DNA of 64,000 nt from Palaemon carinicauda (Eukaryota > Arthropoda > Malacostraca > Decapoda > Palaemonidae): positions 20,329,479-20,393,478 of the forward strand of contig NC_090743.1 of NCBI RefSeq assembly GCF_036898095.1, read 5' to 3'. A program made the position numbers and the translations under genes. Under the pieces are notes generated by a model, which was not told the DNA's origin, searched no databases, and saw nothing but the letters and a program-made list of their open reading frames with translations. This document shows, piece after piece, positions 30,471-41,547 of this stretch (positions are counted from its first letter, which is position 1; each line of letters starts with the position of its first letter).

Positions 30471-31560
30471 AAAGAAGATCGTGGGCGATTGCATGGGAAA
30501 CCATGCTACGCGCGGACGATCTCGGCGACAGAAGATCGTCGGTGCTTGCGCGCCGTCGGCGATTGCGCGTGGGAAACCATCCCGCGTGCGGAAGAAATCA
30601 CGCGGACGATCTTCGGCGTCTACGAAGATCGTCGGCGCTAGCGCGAGAGAAGATCGCCGGTGATTGTGAGCGGGAAACCATTGGTGCCCGCGCGTGTACG
30701 ATCTCCGGTTATGAAAGACGATTGTCGTCGATCGCGCACGCGCAGACGATCTTCAGCGCTTACACGTGTGCGAAGATCGTCGGCGCTCGCGCGCTAGAGA
30801 AAATAGTCGGCGATCGCGCGCGGGAAACCCTCGGTGCCCGCGCGCGGACGATCTACGATGATCGCGAGCGAACGATCCATGATGATCGTGCGCGGGCAAC
30901 CCTCCCACGCGTGGACGAGCGGGAAACCGCGCGAGGACGAGCGGGAAACCGCGCGAGGACGAGCGGGAAACCGCGCGCGGATGATCCGCAATGATCGCAT
31001 GAGGGCAACCATCTCGCGCGCGGAACGATCTTCGGCGTTTACACGCGTTATGAAGATCGTCGGCGCTTGCGCGCCTAGCGCGGATCAGAAGATCGTCGGC
31101 AAACTGTCTTCGACGATCACGCGCGGACGGACCTTGAAGATCGCGCGCGGGAAACCATCCCGCGCGTGGAACGATCTTCGGCGCTTACGCGCGTTATGAA
31201 GATCGTCGGCGCTTACGCGCGTTATGAAGATCGTCGGCGCTTACGCGCGTTATGAAGATCGTCGGCGCTTACGCGCGTTATGAAGATCGTCGGCACTTAC
31301 GCGCGTTATGAAGATCGTCGGCGCTTACGCGCGTTATGAAGATCGTCGGCGCTTGCGCGCCTAGCGCGTATCAGAACATCGTCGGCTAATGATCTTCGAC
31401 GATAGCGCGGGAAACGGGCCTCGAAGATCGCGCGCGGGAAACCATCCCGCGCGCGGACGATCTTTGGCGCTTATGCGCGAGTCAAGATCGTCGGCCCTTG
31501 TGCGTCTAGAACGCAACAGAAGATCGTCGGAGAGAGCGCGCGTGCGCACTAGATTGAAGG
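30471..31560. repeat. DIRS-D1 GC-rich repeat domain with 28-bp array
   Basis: Irregular units built from GATCGTCGGCGCTTGCGCGC and GCGCGGGAAACCATCCCGCG fill the region. At 31173-31340 a 28-bp unit (GATCGTCGGCGCTTACGCGC + GTTATGAA) is repeated six times. AGATCGTC and GACGATCT occur in both orientations, so the array is strongly self-complementary. It occupies the place of the gag middle domain. Confidence 0.85.
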
Positions 31561-33083
31561 ATCAGCTAACTCGTAGATCAGGAACTGGGATGTGTCTCTA
31601 AAAGGGAGGGCATCCCCTGAAGAGGACCAAGGCTGGTCTACTTCAGAGAGCCGACGATCAACTGCAAGTACTGCCAAACACTCCGAGGAGTGGTCTCTGT
31701 GAGGGACCTTTCCCGCGAACGGGAGAGGTGTCCTTCGTAGAAGAGACTTAAGAGACACCGCAGGCTGACCGCTGGTGAGCGCCTGTACGCTATCTCAGGA
31801 ACTCCAACGATGTGCGCTAATGCGCAGGGAACGTTGGTGGCAGCCTCTGGAACAGGGTGTATCTGGAAGGCAGACTCAGGAACAGCAGCCGAGCGCTAGC
31901 GCGCACGGGAACGTTGGCGCGCAGGGAATACCTGGCGCTTCAGGGACTTACTCACGGTGTGAGAAAGCCTCTCCTGCCCCGGAGGGAGGAGCCCGTTGGA
32001 TAACGGGGAGCGTGGGCGCCAAAAGCGTGTCAGCAGTCAGGAACGGATACGGCAGGTCAGCAGGTCCACTGAGGGCACGAGAGACCAAAGGTCTAACGTA
32101 GCCTGAGAAGCGAGGCCCCGAGGGGATGAGTTGCGAGACCCCGAAGGGTCAGCGCAACGAGAAACCGAAGTTTCCCAGTCACTAATCACCGAAGTGTAGA
32201 AGTGACTTAAGTTACGAGAGCCCGAGGGATCTGCGTAACTAAAGTTCCGAGACCCCGAAGGGTCAGGGAAAAAGAGAAACCGAAGTTTCCCTGTCATTAA
32301 ACACCGAAGTGTTAGTGACTGAACAGCAAGCTGTTTCAACAGGAACAATCCTCCGAAGAGGAGTCTCTGAGTGGCCACTCTCACTAACGAGAGAGGTGAG
32401 CACTTCGTAGAAGAGACTGGTGATGGAGCACCCAAGGGCCGTAAGATCAGCCGACGTAAACAGGAACAATCCTCCGGAGAGGAGTCTCTATGAGTGTCCT
32501 CTCCATGCGAACGGGAGGAGACACTTCGTAGAAGAGACAAGAAAAGGAGCAATCCTCCGAAGAGGAGCCCTTAGTGCGGCCTCCCTCGCGAACGCGAGAG
32601 GTCGACTGATCTTGCAGCTGCTCAGCCCCTTGAGCGTAGCTGCAGAAGCGACCGCTCAGCCCCGAGAGCATAGTCGCTAGTACCATGGTCCGGCCTTGCA
32701 ACCACTCAGCCCCCTTGAGCAAGTTACAAGGGCGGTCGCTCAGCCACAAGAGCATAACCGCCTAAGGACCAGGAAAAGGTAAGAAGGGAAGTTAACTAAC
32801 TACCCTGGAGGCAAACCTCCTTATCGTTCTAGGATGCACTAAAGAGCTGACAGTAGTCACGGGGGAACTTCTAAGAGAAGGGAACGCCCCTCACGATGTC
32901 CTAGAGAGACGGCGGCGACAGCAGACTCCCCAGGCATAAACAGGACAGCTCTGCTTCGAAGGCACACTACAGGCACGAAGAAACAGCATCGTAAACTGGG
33001 AAATAAAAAAGAATAATTATTTAACAGAAAATTCCCCCGGGTGAAACTCCGAAGAGAAACCCCGAGGGAGAGTAAAAACGTAA
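31561..33083 (-). pseudogene. DIRS-D1 gag N-terminal region with hairpin modules
   Basis: Minus-strand frames repeat the phrase SLFYEV…ETPLRRIVPV (32263-32469, 32447-32755) with frame breaks. The DNA beneath is a series of hairpins capped by TTCG: GACCCTTCGGGGTC at 32250 and 32137, GAAACTTCGGTTTC at 32276 and 32161, AACACTTCGGTGTT at 32300, and TCCTCTTCGGAGGA modules at 32351, 32470 (TCCG variant) and 32551. The 5' boundary carries CCCCCGGGTGAAACTCCGAAG (33035-33055). The counterpart regions are 42300-43480 in E and 63180-64000 in F. Confidence 0.7.
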
Positions 33084-33187
33084 GATTGATTGATTTAAAG
33101 TTTTTAGGCATCCTGACATCTAAGGTCATTGACGCCGATATCATTAGTTTATGTATACAAAAAAGTATTCAATTAAAATCATAAAAG

Positions 33188-33958
33188 TTAAATAGTTTTC
33201 AGAAGACCTGCTTCTGAAATAAATCTAAAGATGCCACTTGCATAGTAGGACACATCATGTCCAAGAATCTTGGCAAGGATGAACCTGCCACACTCACCTC
33301 GAGCCTCAAACAAATATCTATTCCTTAAGTTGTTATAATTGGGGTATTCGGTCAACAAATGCCTCACTGTTAGAGGTACTAAACAGTCGTCACAATACGG
33401 TTGCTGTTGGCCCTTCAGCAGAAACTCATGTGTCAACCGAGTGTGACCAATACAGAGACGACAAAGAGACGTCTCCCATTTTCGGGGCATCATATTATAC
33501 CTCCAAGGAGATATGACATTTGTTACCTCTCGCATTTTATTGCCATCTAGGCTATCCCATTGCTGTTGCCATTTATTGCAAACCAATTTCTTGATGTCAG
33601 GTAAGAAATCATTACATGGAATGGGATACCTTCTTGGCAGCAACTCGGATGCAGCATTCTTAGCCAGTGAATCTGCCTTCTCATTCCCAGACACACCTAC
33701 ATGTGCTGGAACCCAACAAAATTGAACTGTTATACCTCTCCGTCCAATAATATGCCATACAGTTCGGCAGTGAATATGGAAGCGGTCAGAGGAAGTGCAC
33801 CTCTACAATTAAAACCATTACTATGTACTCCAAATCCAACGCCAGCATCAGATTTGGAGCCATCAGTATAGATAAAAGTTGATCCTCTATGTTCTTTAAC
33901 ATGTTCATTAAAAAGAGACCTGGCTTCTAGGTCTGACATATTCTTCTTATCTCCAATA
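33188..33958 (-). pseudogene. LINE-2 RNase H and C-terminal Cys/His region
   Basis: The RNase H start is clear (YTDGSKSDAGVGFG, then TAELYGILL). The frame then breaks near 33730 and resumes as VQFCWVPAHVGVSGNEKADS. Between these points the ~30 residues that should contain the middle catalytic Asp are missing, so this copy carries an internal deletion plus a frame change. The C terminus has LCRLCIGHTRLTHEFLL, CDDC and LTEYPNYNNLR, the typical post-RNase H Cys/His region. The 3' UTR runs to 33084. Confidence 0.82.
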
Positions 33959-34320
33959 TGACAAATTCGAAGATAATTTGTATTTTTCCTAACCATACAA
34001 ACCTTAGCTATTTACACAGGGTTTACCTTTTAGCGCAGCTGAAATGGCGAGCCATTAGAATTTAACGAGGGTGTATTACCCCCGCGCTAGTTAGCGGGGG
34101 GGGGGGGGTAGGGGAGTGGTAGCTAGCTACCCCTCCCCTCCCTCACACACAGATGAATACTCACTTTCACTTAGAGGTAGGACTTGTCTTGGGGGACAGG
34201 GCTGGCGGGCAAATGTGTGTAAATAGCTAAGGTTTGTATGGTTAGGAAAAATACAAATTATCTTCGAATTTGTCATTTGTTCAGTAACCGAAATACAAAC
34301 CACGCTATTTACCCAGGGTG
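33959..34320. repeat. DIRS-E 3' ITR and ICR
   Basis: 33980-34200 is the reverse complement of 44045-44230 (GGCGAGCCATTAGAATTTAA / TTAAATTCTAATGGCTCGCC). The ICR holds CTTCGAATTTGTCATTTGTT and CAGTAACCGAAATACAAACC, which reveal the circle junction GGTTAC-TGAACAAATGACAA. A run of about ten G sits at 34096-34108; the palindrome GGTAGCTAGCTACC is at 34117-34130. Confidence 0.88.
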
Positions 34321-36140
34321 ACTTACCCTTTAGGTAGGGTGGAAAGTCCCCAGCCATACTGGCTTTGGCTTTACCCGGGGACTCAGAATCCGAGTGAGTA
34401 GCACTCGATAAAAGGAGTCCCTGCACCTCAAAAGTTCCTTGCTTCGCAAGGAACCATGTGGCCTACGTAAGCTTGTGTGTGAAGGAAGAAGTGTGACCCG
34501 TCCTAGGCAGTTGACCTGGAGTTCCAGAAGGAACTCTGGGTTAGGACGTTCCCAATACCACCTCGTCAGGGTATGGGGGACGCGACAGTATTGACTTAAT
34601 ACTCGGAACACAAGGAAGCATGGTTTACCTGCAGAGGTTCGAGGTCAGCTATGCAGAGACCAGGATGCTGCTTCCCCGTAGAGGGGATGATGAAGAAAGA
34701 AGTAAGGGCCAGACATACTTCTTTCGTTCATGCAGACTAAAACCTGATAACAATGCCCTCAACCTTCTGCTACCTGTCCAAAAAGGAGCCTGAGGTTAGA
34801 CCAGCTGTTGTGTAGCCACCACAGAGCGATAGAAAACGTATCGAGACTCCTGTGGGTCACGCCCTGCAGGAAGCGGGCTGCGAAGGTCATTAGACGCTTC
34901 CAGACTCCAGCTTGTAGCACCTGCATCACAGAGTAGTATTACTCGAAGGCGAGGGACGTTGCGATGTATCCAACATCGTGCTGTAGGGCGACGTGACGGG
35001 GGAGGGTCTGGAGACAGGTCGAGATGAATGTCCTTGAGTCCGGACTGAAGAGGTATACTGGTGACTCTCCCCCATGTCCTCCTTGTGCTCCCAAATCGGC
35101 TGCAACTGAGGACAAACTGCAGCTGTTCCCAGCGCTAACCTCTTGATTCCTTTACTGGCAAGAAAGAGAAGGTCTTGGGACATCAGATACAGAATGGAGA
35201 CTCGAAATCTTGAATGAATCGGACCGAAGGGCCGGGACCCCCAGATTCTGAGTCTAGCCAAAAACTCAGGAGCGAGCCTGAATGTTGCCTTCCCCTCTTC
35301 CTTAGAAAGGGGGGAGTCGTAAGAGACCAAGAAGATTGCTTACACACTGGCCGTGGCCAGAGTGAGCAGGAGACCCAAGGCGGAATACAATCCGAGGCCT
35401 GTCGTAAAGGGTCTTGAGAAGATCTCTTAAAGGACTAAAAGTCCGAGCCATGCTCCAAGTTGGAGGTCTTCCTCCGACTAGGGCAGGGACGATCGTAGCT
35501 TCGCATGAGCGAGGATAGATCCAGCGGGCAGGAAAAAGTTATTCCTTTAAGCCTGAAGGTCAGGGAAAGGCTGAGCGACAGGCTTCATTGCCGAGAGCGG
35601 AAAGGAGTTTCCTCCCGCCGAAAGGCAATAAGACCGTCATTGCTGGAGAAGAGGCCTCAAGGGAAGAGGTATATCTCCCACGGCACCAACCACCTTAGAC
35701 TCTTCACTTTGCCTGGGAGACCCCTGTGGATGACTATCGCAGATGACGCGACCTCCGTACCGCGACTGTAGCGGGTTGTCTCTTCTTGAGGAGGAGGCGT
35801 AGTGTCTCCAGGCATGAAGCCGAAGCGACGCCCCGGTTCGGGAGAGATGTCGCAGTGTGGTTGCTTGAGTAGTCTGCGCCGTGGGAGAAGCTCTCCCGGG
35901 AGTTCCGTCAGGGGAAGCAGAGGGTCCAGAAACCGTTCTGCGCATAGTCCCAGTGGAGCTCTCCCATTGAAAGGTTGACAGACAACCTGGTCTTGTTGAG
36001 ACCCATTGTCCACAGACAAAAGGGAGGGAAGACGCAGGCGTCGAAGTTGTCCCACCATCACCGGAATGCATCTTGCCAGAGTCTCGGGGTCTGAGACTGG
36101 GGGGAAGAATAGCGGAAGCTTGAGGTTCCAAGCTGTCGCG
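34321..36140 (-). pseudogene. DIRS-E 3' UTR and recombinase remnant
   Basis: The DNA parallels D1 26411-28180, including the phrase ACCAGCTGTTGTGTAGCCAC near 34798 and the YR-like N-terminal frame at 35637-36131 (SASPDGTPGRASPTAQTT, similar to DIRS-G SATPDGVSKRTPSTTRST). No intact active-site box could be read. Confidence 0.6.
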
Positions 36141-37700
36141 ATCAGGTCCCCCAGACCAGTACTTGCTGGTTACCCAAGGTCAAAGACCCCCAGGTACACT
36201 CTCTCTACGAGGCTCTGCTCGGATAGTCTGAGAGAACATTCCCCTGGCTGGAATGAGAGAGCCGATGGTGGTATTGAGAGAATCTCAATCATCCCAGTAT
36301 CTCTACTGCAAGATGTGAAGGTGTGAAAATGCGTCCCCTGCTGGTTAGAATACGCCAGAATCATGAAGTCGACGCGCACGGGGCGACTCGGCAGGAGCTG
36401 TAGGATCTGTAGAGGGGCCAGACTAAGGCCCCTAAGCCTGCCTGAATGATGGAGAGGTATCCTTCAGGTCTTGACCATAGGCCTGGACCGGAACATGCCC
36501 CCCCCCCCCCCCCCCCCCCCCCCTTTCCTTTGACGAGTCCGAGAACAGCATCAAGAATGTGGGGAAAGGACGAGAATATCCACTACCATCAAGAGGCTCC
36601 ATAGGTCAACACCCATTGCAGGTCTAATAGTTCCACTGGTCCCATAGGGGCCAGGAAGTCCGGTTAAACATTGCCTGAAGCCACCGGAACTTGGATCGCC
36701 CCACATGGAACTTATCCTGAGGCGACCGTTCGGACTATAGACGGGTCAATGAGGAAAGGAGAACTAGGAAACGTTCCAAGGTAGGGCTGAAAGCTCTGCT
36801 TGACTGAGAACAGGTACTGCGACTCTCCTCAGTCTTGCCACAGTCAACCGAAAGGAAGGCTCGGAGGATGTGGTAACAGAATCTGGCGTCCCCAGGTGGT
36901 CACCCATCCAAGTACCGACGTTGCTTAACCTCGCTGGACGGACGAGAAGCGGGGTTTCCAACGTGGTAAGGCCGTTGACTCAATATCATGGCCGGATACT
37001 CCAGATGTTGAGGCAGAGGAAGAGAAGGCTCCAAGCAAAATACCATGAGCCCACACTCGTGGTAAGCATCCGGAAGCTTGTCCCGGCGCTGAAGAAGGTC
37101 GAACCCGAGCCTACCGGAGTTGACCAGCCCTCCAAACAGCAGAGGCGGCGGAAGCCTGCACCTGAGCGGCCAAGAGGAAGGCAGGGAGAGTTCTCTGGGG
37201 AAACAAACCTGCTATGCCACGGCGGGATAGCCACACTGCATCATAAGCAGGAATACTTGCAGTCTAGGCTGAATTCGACGAGCACCCTGGAAGATGGATG
37301 GAATGGAAACTGAAAGTACCCGTCCTTCCGATCCAGGGTTTAAGGAGTCCTGTCGCCTCGTTACCAGTCTGATCGATTCTGCTGGTCTACGCTGGCCGAA
37401 GTTTGTTCGACAAACTTGATCAGGGCTGAGAGGTCGACTAAGGACATCCCCTCTCAGATCCTTTCTTACAAGAAAGGATCGACTGAGGAGGCCGGGGGTG
37501 AAGCCGTTGATGATCCTAAGGAAGACCTTCGCCTAAGGTATGGATCATTCTGCCCAACCGGGCAACTCTGCTGACGCTATGGCATAGAGGTTCAGAGACA
37601 CTGAATTCGCTGACAGAGACGGCAGGCGCGATATCCTTGGCTGATCACAGAGATTGTGCGGGAATGGGCATCGGAAAGCTGTCATTCGGATGAGTAACCT
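36141..37700 (-). pseudogene. DIRS-E pol remnant (RT/RNase H)
   Basis: Alignable at DNA level with D1 28190-29560: GAACAGCATCAAGAATGTGG (36543) matches the RNase H LFSDAS site of D1. A 26-base poly-C tract lies at 36498-36523. The segment is interrupted by a 5S rRNA-like sequence at 36869-36979 that D1 lacks. No open frame of useful length remains. Confidence 0.6.
36869..36979 (-). pseudogene. 5S rRNA-like sequence inserted in DIRS-E pol
   Basis: On the minus strand this reads GTCAACGGCC, TTACCACGTTG, TTCTCGTCCG, GGTTAAGCAACGTCGG, TACTTGGATGGGTGACC, CCTGGGGA and CTGTTACCAC, in the order of a complete 5S rRNA. About 110 nt are present of the usual ~120; the gap of roughly ten nt falls between GTCGG and TACTTGG (normally GCCCGGTTAG). 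Several other changes occur, so it is a pseudogene or 5S-derived insertion. D1 shows continuous pol sequence at the equivalent site. Confidence 0.85.
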
Positions 37701-38860
37701 TAAGCATCCTCCCAGAGAAAAACCTGCAATCCTAGAGTTCGTGAACTCCTTTTAGGACTATGCCCCACCGGGGGAGTCTCCCGTGCCATCTGTTCCTGAC
37801 AGGAGAAAACTGCAATTGGACACCTTGTCCCAGTTGTCGTAGCTGATAACTTAGGCCGACGTGATTGAAAGAAAAGGGCGCTGAAGCCCTGCAGAATCTG
37901 GAAGAAAGCGCCTTGGAGGAATGAAAACGGAAGTCGATTTCCTCCGCACAGCCGCTGTCTAAGTCTCTGTCCTTGGGCACAAACAAACTCGTCTCAAGGA
38001 TGGAAGGGTGTCTGAGGTCGTCGACCTCCACCGATGAGACACCCGAAGGAAGCCCTCAGTCAGCGCGTCCAGATGGTACAACATCGAGTTTGTCTGCAAG
38101 TTAGATACTTAACGCCGAAAGGCCAAGGTGCCTGAGCTCGAGAGGAGGAAAGTACCCATGCTCTTCCTGTAGCTTCCTTGAACCAAACCTCGGGCCGTAA
38201 CCGAGGAGGGAAAGAACCTGGTAAGCTCCCAGAGGAAGGGGTAAGCAGTCACCCCTTGTCCGCTGGAGAAATCTCGAACGGAAAGCCCCCCCGCCAAAAA
38301 TCCTTCCAGGGAATGACGGGGAAGGGCTAACCAGGTTCAGGAAAGAGGAGTGTTGCTCAGATCTCCCTTAAGTTTCTCCTATTCTTGCAAGTGCCATGCT
38401 CTGCGTTTACGGGGTGAGGCCGTGTTCTGGAAATACGCTCCAGAAGAACTCGCCAGGCTGGCCATGGTGCGAAAACCCCATTGGGAATCGTGGTCGCAAT
38501 CGCCCTGGAGCTCGCGCGACGGTAATTCAAAGATTTTCGCGTGGGCGAACGTGGAAGCGCCCATGCGCGGTAACGCAAACGAAGGTGAGCGAAGAAGCGC
38601 AGAAGGAGGGCGAGCGTGGTAGGAAGGGCGAGAGCTGGTGGTCGGCGAGCGATAACCCATAGATGAGCAATGGATACTGCAAGAAATAAGCCAACGTTTG
38701 TGCGAAGAAACACTGTAGGTTCGCGCGACAGAACACCATCCGTCCGCGTGATGGAAAACCGTTGGTTCGCGCGTGGGCGAACATTGGAGAGCATGGGCGC
38801 GGACGCGCATGAGCGTAGACGTGCAGGCACGTGGGCGTGCGGGGGCGCAGGCGAATGGTC
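37701..38860 (-). pseudogene. DIRS-E gag C-terminal remnant
   Basis: Position between pol and the repeat arrays indicates gag. Short frames (37732-38031, 38109-38297) have no recognised domain. Counterpart of D1 29600-30470. Confidence 0.4.
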
Positions 38861-38888
38861 GCGCGGGCGCACGGTCGCGCGGGAGAAC

Positions 38889-39160
38889 GGTCGCGCGGGC
38901 CAGCGGTCGCGCGGGCCAGCGGTCGCGCGGGCCAGCGGTCGCGCGGGCCAGCGGTCGCGCGGGCCAGCGGTCGCGCGGGCCAGCGGTCGCGCGGGCCAGC
39001 GGTCGCGCGGGCCAGCGGTCGCGCGGGCCAGCGGTCGCGCGGGCCAGCGGTCGCGCGGGCCAGCGGTCGCGCGGGCCAGCGGTCGCGCGGGCCAGCGGTC
39101 GCGCGGGCCAGCGGTCGCGCGGGCCAGCGGTCGCGCGGGCCAGCGGTCGCGCGGGCCAGC
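38889..39160. repeat. 16-bp minisatellite, 17 copies
   Basis: Unit GGTCGCGCGGGCCAGC repeated 17 times with no variation that I could see. Because 16 is not a multiple of three, every frame cycles through the same 16-residue phrase; both strands stay open across the array. Confidence 0.97.
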
Positions 39161-39482
39161 GGTCGCGCGGGCGCGCAGGCGAGCGGTCGTGAGGGTGGGC
39201 AGGTGGATGAGCGCGAGTCCGAGGCGGCGAACGCAAGCGTTAGCGCGATGGCGAGGAAGACCGCTGGCGATATGGATCAACAAGCGATCGGTGGTGAGCT
39301 GGTGAGCGCTAACGCGCAGGTTGGCGATGGCGCGTTGTGTTATGCCGACGCGATGGTCGAGCAGCATGCGCAGGTGAGCGATCGTGCGTTGGCGAGCAAT
39401 ATGCGAAGGTGAGCGATCGCGAGCAGCATGTGCAGGAGGGCGATGGCGATCAGCATGCGGATGCTGATCGCCATCGCGCGAC

Positions 39483-41547
39483 CCTCTGTAGGTGGGCGGT
39501 CGCGCGATGGCGAGCAGCCTCTGTAGGTGGGCGGTCGCGCGATGGCGAGCAGCCTCTGTAGGTGGGCGGTCGCGCGATGGCGAGCAGCCTCTGTAGGTGG
39601 GCGGTCGCGCGATGGCGAGCAGCCTCTGTAGGTGGGCGGTCGCGCGATGGCGAGCAGCCTCTGTAGGTGGGCGGTCGCGCGATGGCGAGCAGCCTCTGTA
39701 GGTGGGCGGTCGCGCGATGGCGAGCAGCCTCTGTAGGTGGGCGGTCGCGCGATGGCGAGCAGCCTCTGTAGGTGGGCGGTCGCGCGATGGCGAGCTGCCT
39801 CTGTAGGTGGGCGGTCGCGCGATGGCGAGCAGCCTCTGTAGGTGGGCGGTCGCGCGATGGCGAGCTGCCTCTGTAGGTGGGCGGTCGCGCGATGGCGAGC
39901 AGCCTCTGTAGGTGGGCGGTCGCGCGATGGCGAGCTGCCTCTGTAGGTGGGCGGTCGCGCGATGGCGAGCAGCCTCTGTAGGTGGGCGGTCGCGCGATGG
40001 CGAGCAGCCTCTGTAGGTGGGCGGTCGCGCGATGGCGAGCAGCCTCTGTAGGTGGGCGGTCGCGCGATGGCGAGCAGCCTCTGTAGGTGGGCGGTCGCGC
40101 GATGGCGAGCAGCCTCTGTAGGTGGGCGGTCGCGCGATGGCGAGCAGCCTCTGTAGGTGGGCGGTCGCGCGATGGCGAGCAGCCTCTGTAGGTGGGCGGT
40201 CGCGCGATGGCGAGCAGCCTCTGTAGGTGGGCGGTCGCGCGATGGCGAGCAGCCTCTGTAGGTGGGCGGTCGCGCGATGGCGAGCAGCCTCTGTAGGTGG
40301 GCGGTCGCGCGATGGCGAGCAGCCTCTGTAGGTGGGCGGTCGCGCGATGGCGAGCAGCCTCTGTAGGTGGGCGGTCGCGCGATGGCGAGCAGCCTCTGTA
40401 GGTGGGCGGTCGCGCGATGGCGAGCAGCCTCTGTAGGTGGGCGGTCGCGCGATGGCGAGCAGCCTCTGTAGGTGGGCGGTCGCGCGATGGCGAGCAGCCT
40501 CTGTAGGTGGGCGGTCGCGCGATGGCGAGCAGCCTCTGTAGGTGGGCGGTCGCGCGATGGCGAGCAGCCTCTGTAGGTGGGCGGTCGCGCGATGGCGAGC
40601 AGCCTCTGTAGGTGGGCGGTCGCGCGATGGCGAGCAGCCTCTGTAGGTGGGCGGTCGCGCGATGGCGAGCAGCCTCTGTAGGTGGGCGGTCGCGCGATGG
40701 CGAGCAGCCTCTGTAGGTGGGCGGTCGCGCGATGGCGAGCAGCCTCTGTAGGTGGGCGGTCGCGCGATGGCGAGCAGCCTCTGTAGGTGGGCGGTCGCGC
40801 GATGGCGAGCAGCCTCTGTAGGTGGGCGGTCGCGCGATGGCGAGCAGCCTCTGTAGGTGGGCGGTCGCGCGATGGCGAGCAGCCTCTGTAGGTGGGCGGT
40901 CGCGCGATGGCGAGCAGCCTCTGTAGGTGGGCGGTCGCGCGATGGCGAGCAGCCTCTGTAGGTGGGCGGTCGCGCGATGGCGAGCAGCCTCTGTAGGTGG
41001 GCGGTCGCGCGATGGCGAGCAGCCTCTGTAGGTGGGCGGTCGCGCGATGGCGAGCAGCCTCTGTAGGTGGGCGGTCGCGCGATGGCGAGCAGCCTCTGTA
41101 GGTGGGCGGTCGCGCGATGGCGAGCAGCCTCTGTAGGTGGGCGGTCGCGCGATGGCGAGCAGCCTCTGTAGGTGGGCGGTCGCGCGATGGCGAGCAGCCT
41201 CTGTAGGTGGGCGGTCGCGCGATGGCGAGCAGCCTCTGTAGGTGGGCGGTCGCGCGATGGCGAGCAGCCTCTGTAGGTGGGCGGTCGCGCGATGGCGAGC
41301 AGCCTCTGTAGGTGGGCGGTCGCGCGATGGCGAGCAGCCTCTGTAGGTGGGCGGTCGCGCGATGGCGAGCAGCCTCTGTAGGTGGGCGGTCGCGCGATGG
41401 CGAGCAGCCTCTGTAGGTGGGCGGTCGCGCGATGGCGAGCAGCCTCTGTAGGTGGGCGGTCGCGCGATGGCGAGCAGCCTCTGTAGGTGGGCGGTCGCGC
41501 GATGGCGAGCAGCCTCTGTAGGTGGGCGGTCGCGCGATGGCGATCAG
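39483..41547. repeat. 35-bp minisatellite, 58 copies plus a variant
   Basis: Unit CCTCTGTAGGTGGGCGGTCG + CGCGATGGCGAGCAG, 58 copies from 39483 to 41512 and one variant copy to 41547. The only variation seen is AGCAG to AGCTG in three copies (near 39797, 39867 and 39937), spaced exactly two units apart, which suggests a 70-bp step of amplification. The minus-strand unit has no stop in any frame, giving a 736-residue open stretch (39340-41550); the plus strand has a TAG in each unit. Confidence 0.97.

Larger units (their letters stand above)
19335..33083 (-). mobile_element. DIRS-D1, decayed; split by DIRS-C
   Basis: The outer tip TGACAAATTCGTAGATAATT (19335-19363) joins at 26089 to the rest of its 3' ITR once DIRS-C is removed. 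Then follow ICR (to about 26410), recombinase, pol and gag remnants to 33083, where a LINE 3' tail begins. The 5' ITR is missing. The genes are riddled with stops and frameshifts and catalytic residues are lost. Family members: E, F, G, D2-D4. Confidence 0.75.

Noticed and set aside
38357..39412. Several long Arg/Ala-rich frames on both strands
   Set aside because: They are readings of the 16-bp GC-rich array in all phases and cannot be told from chance.
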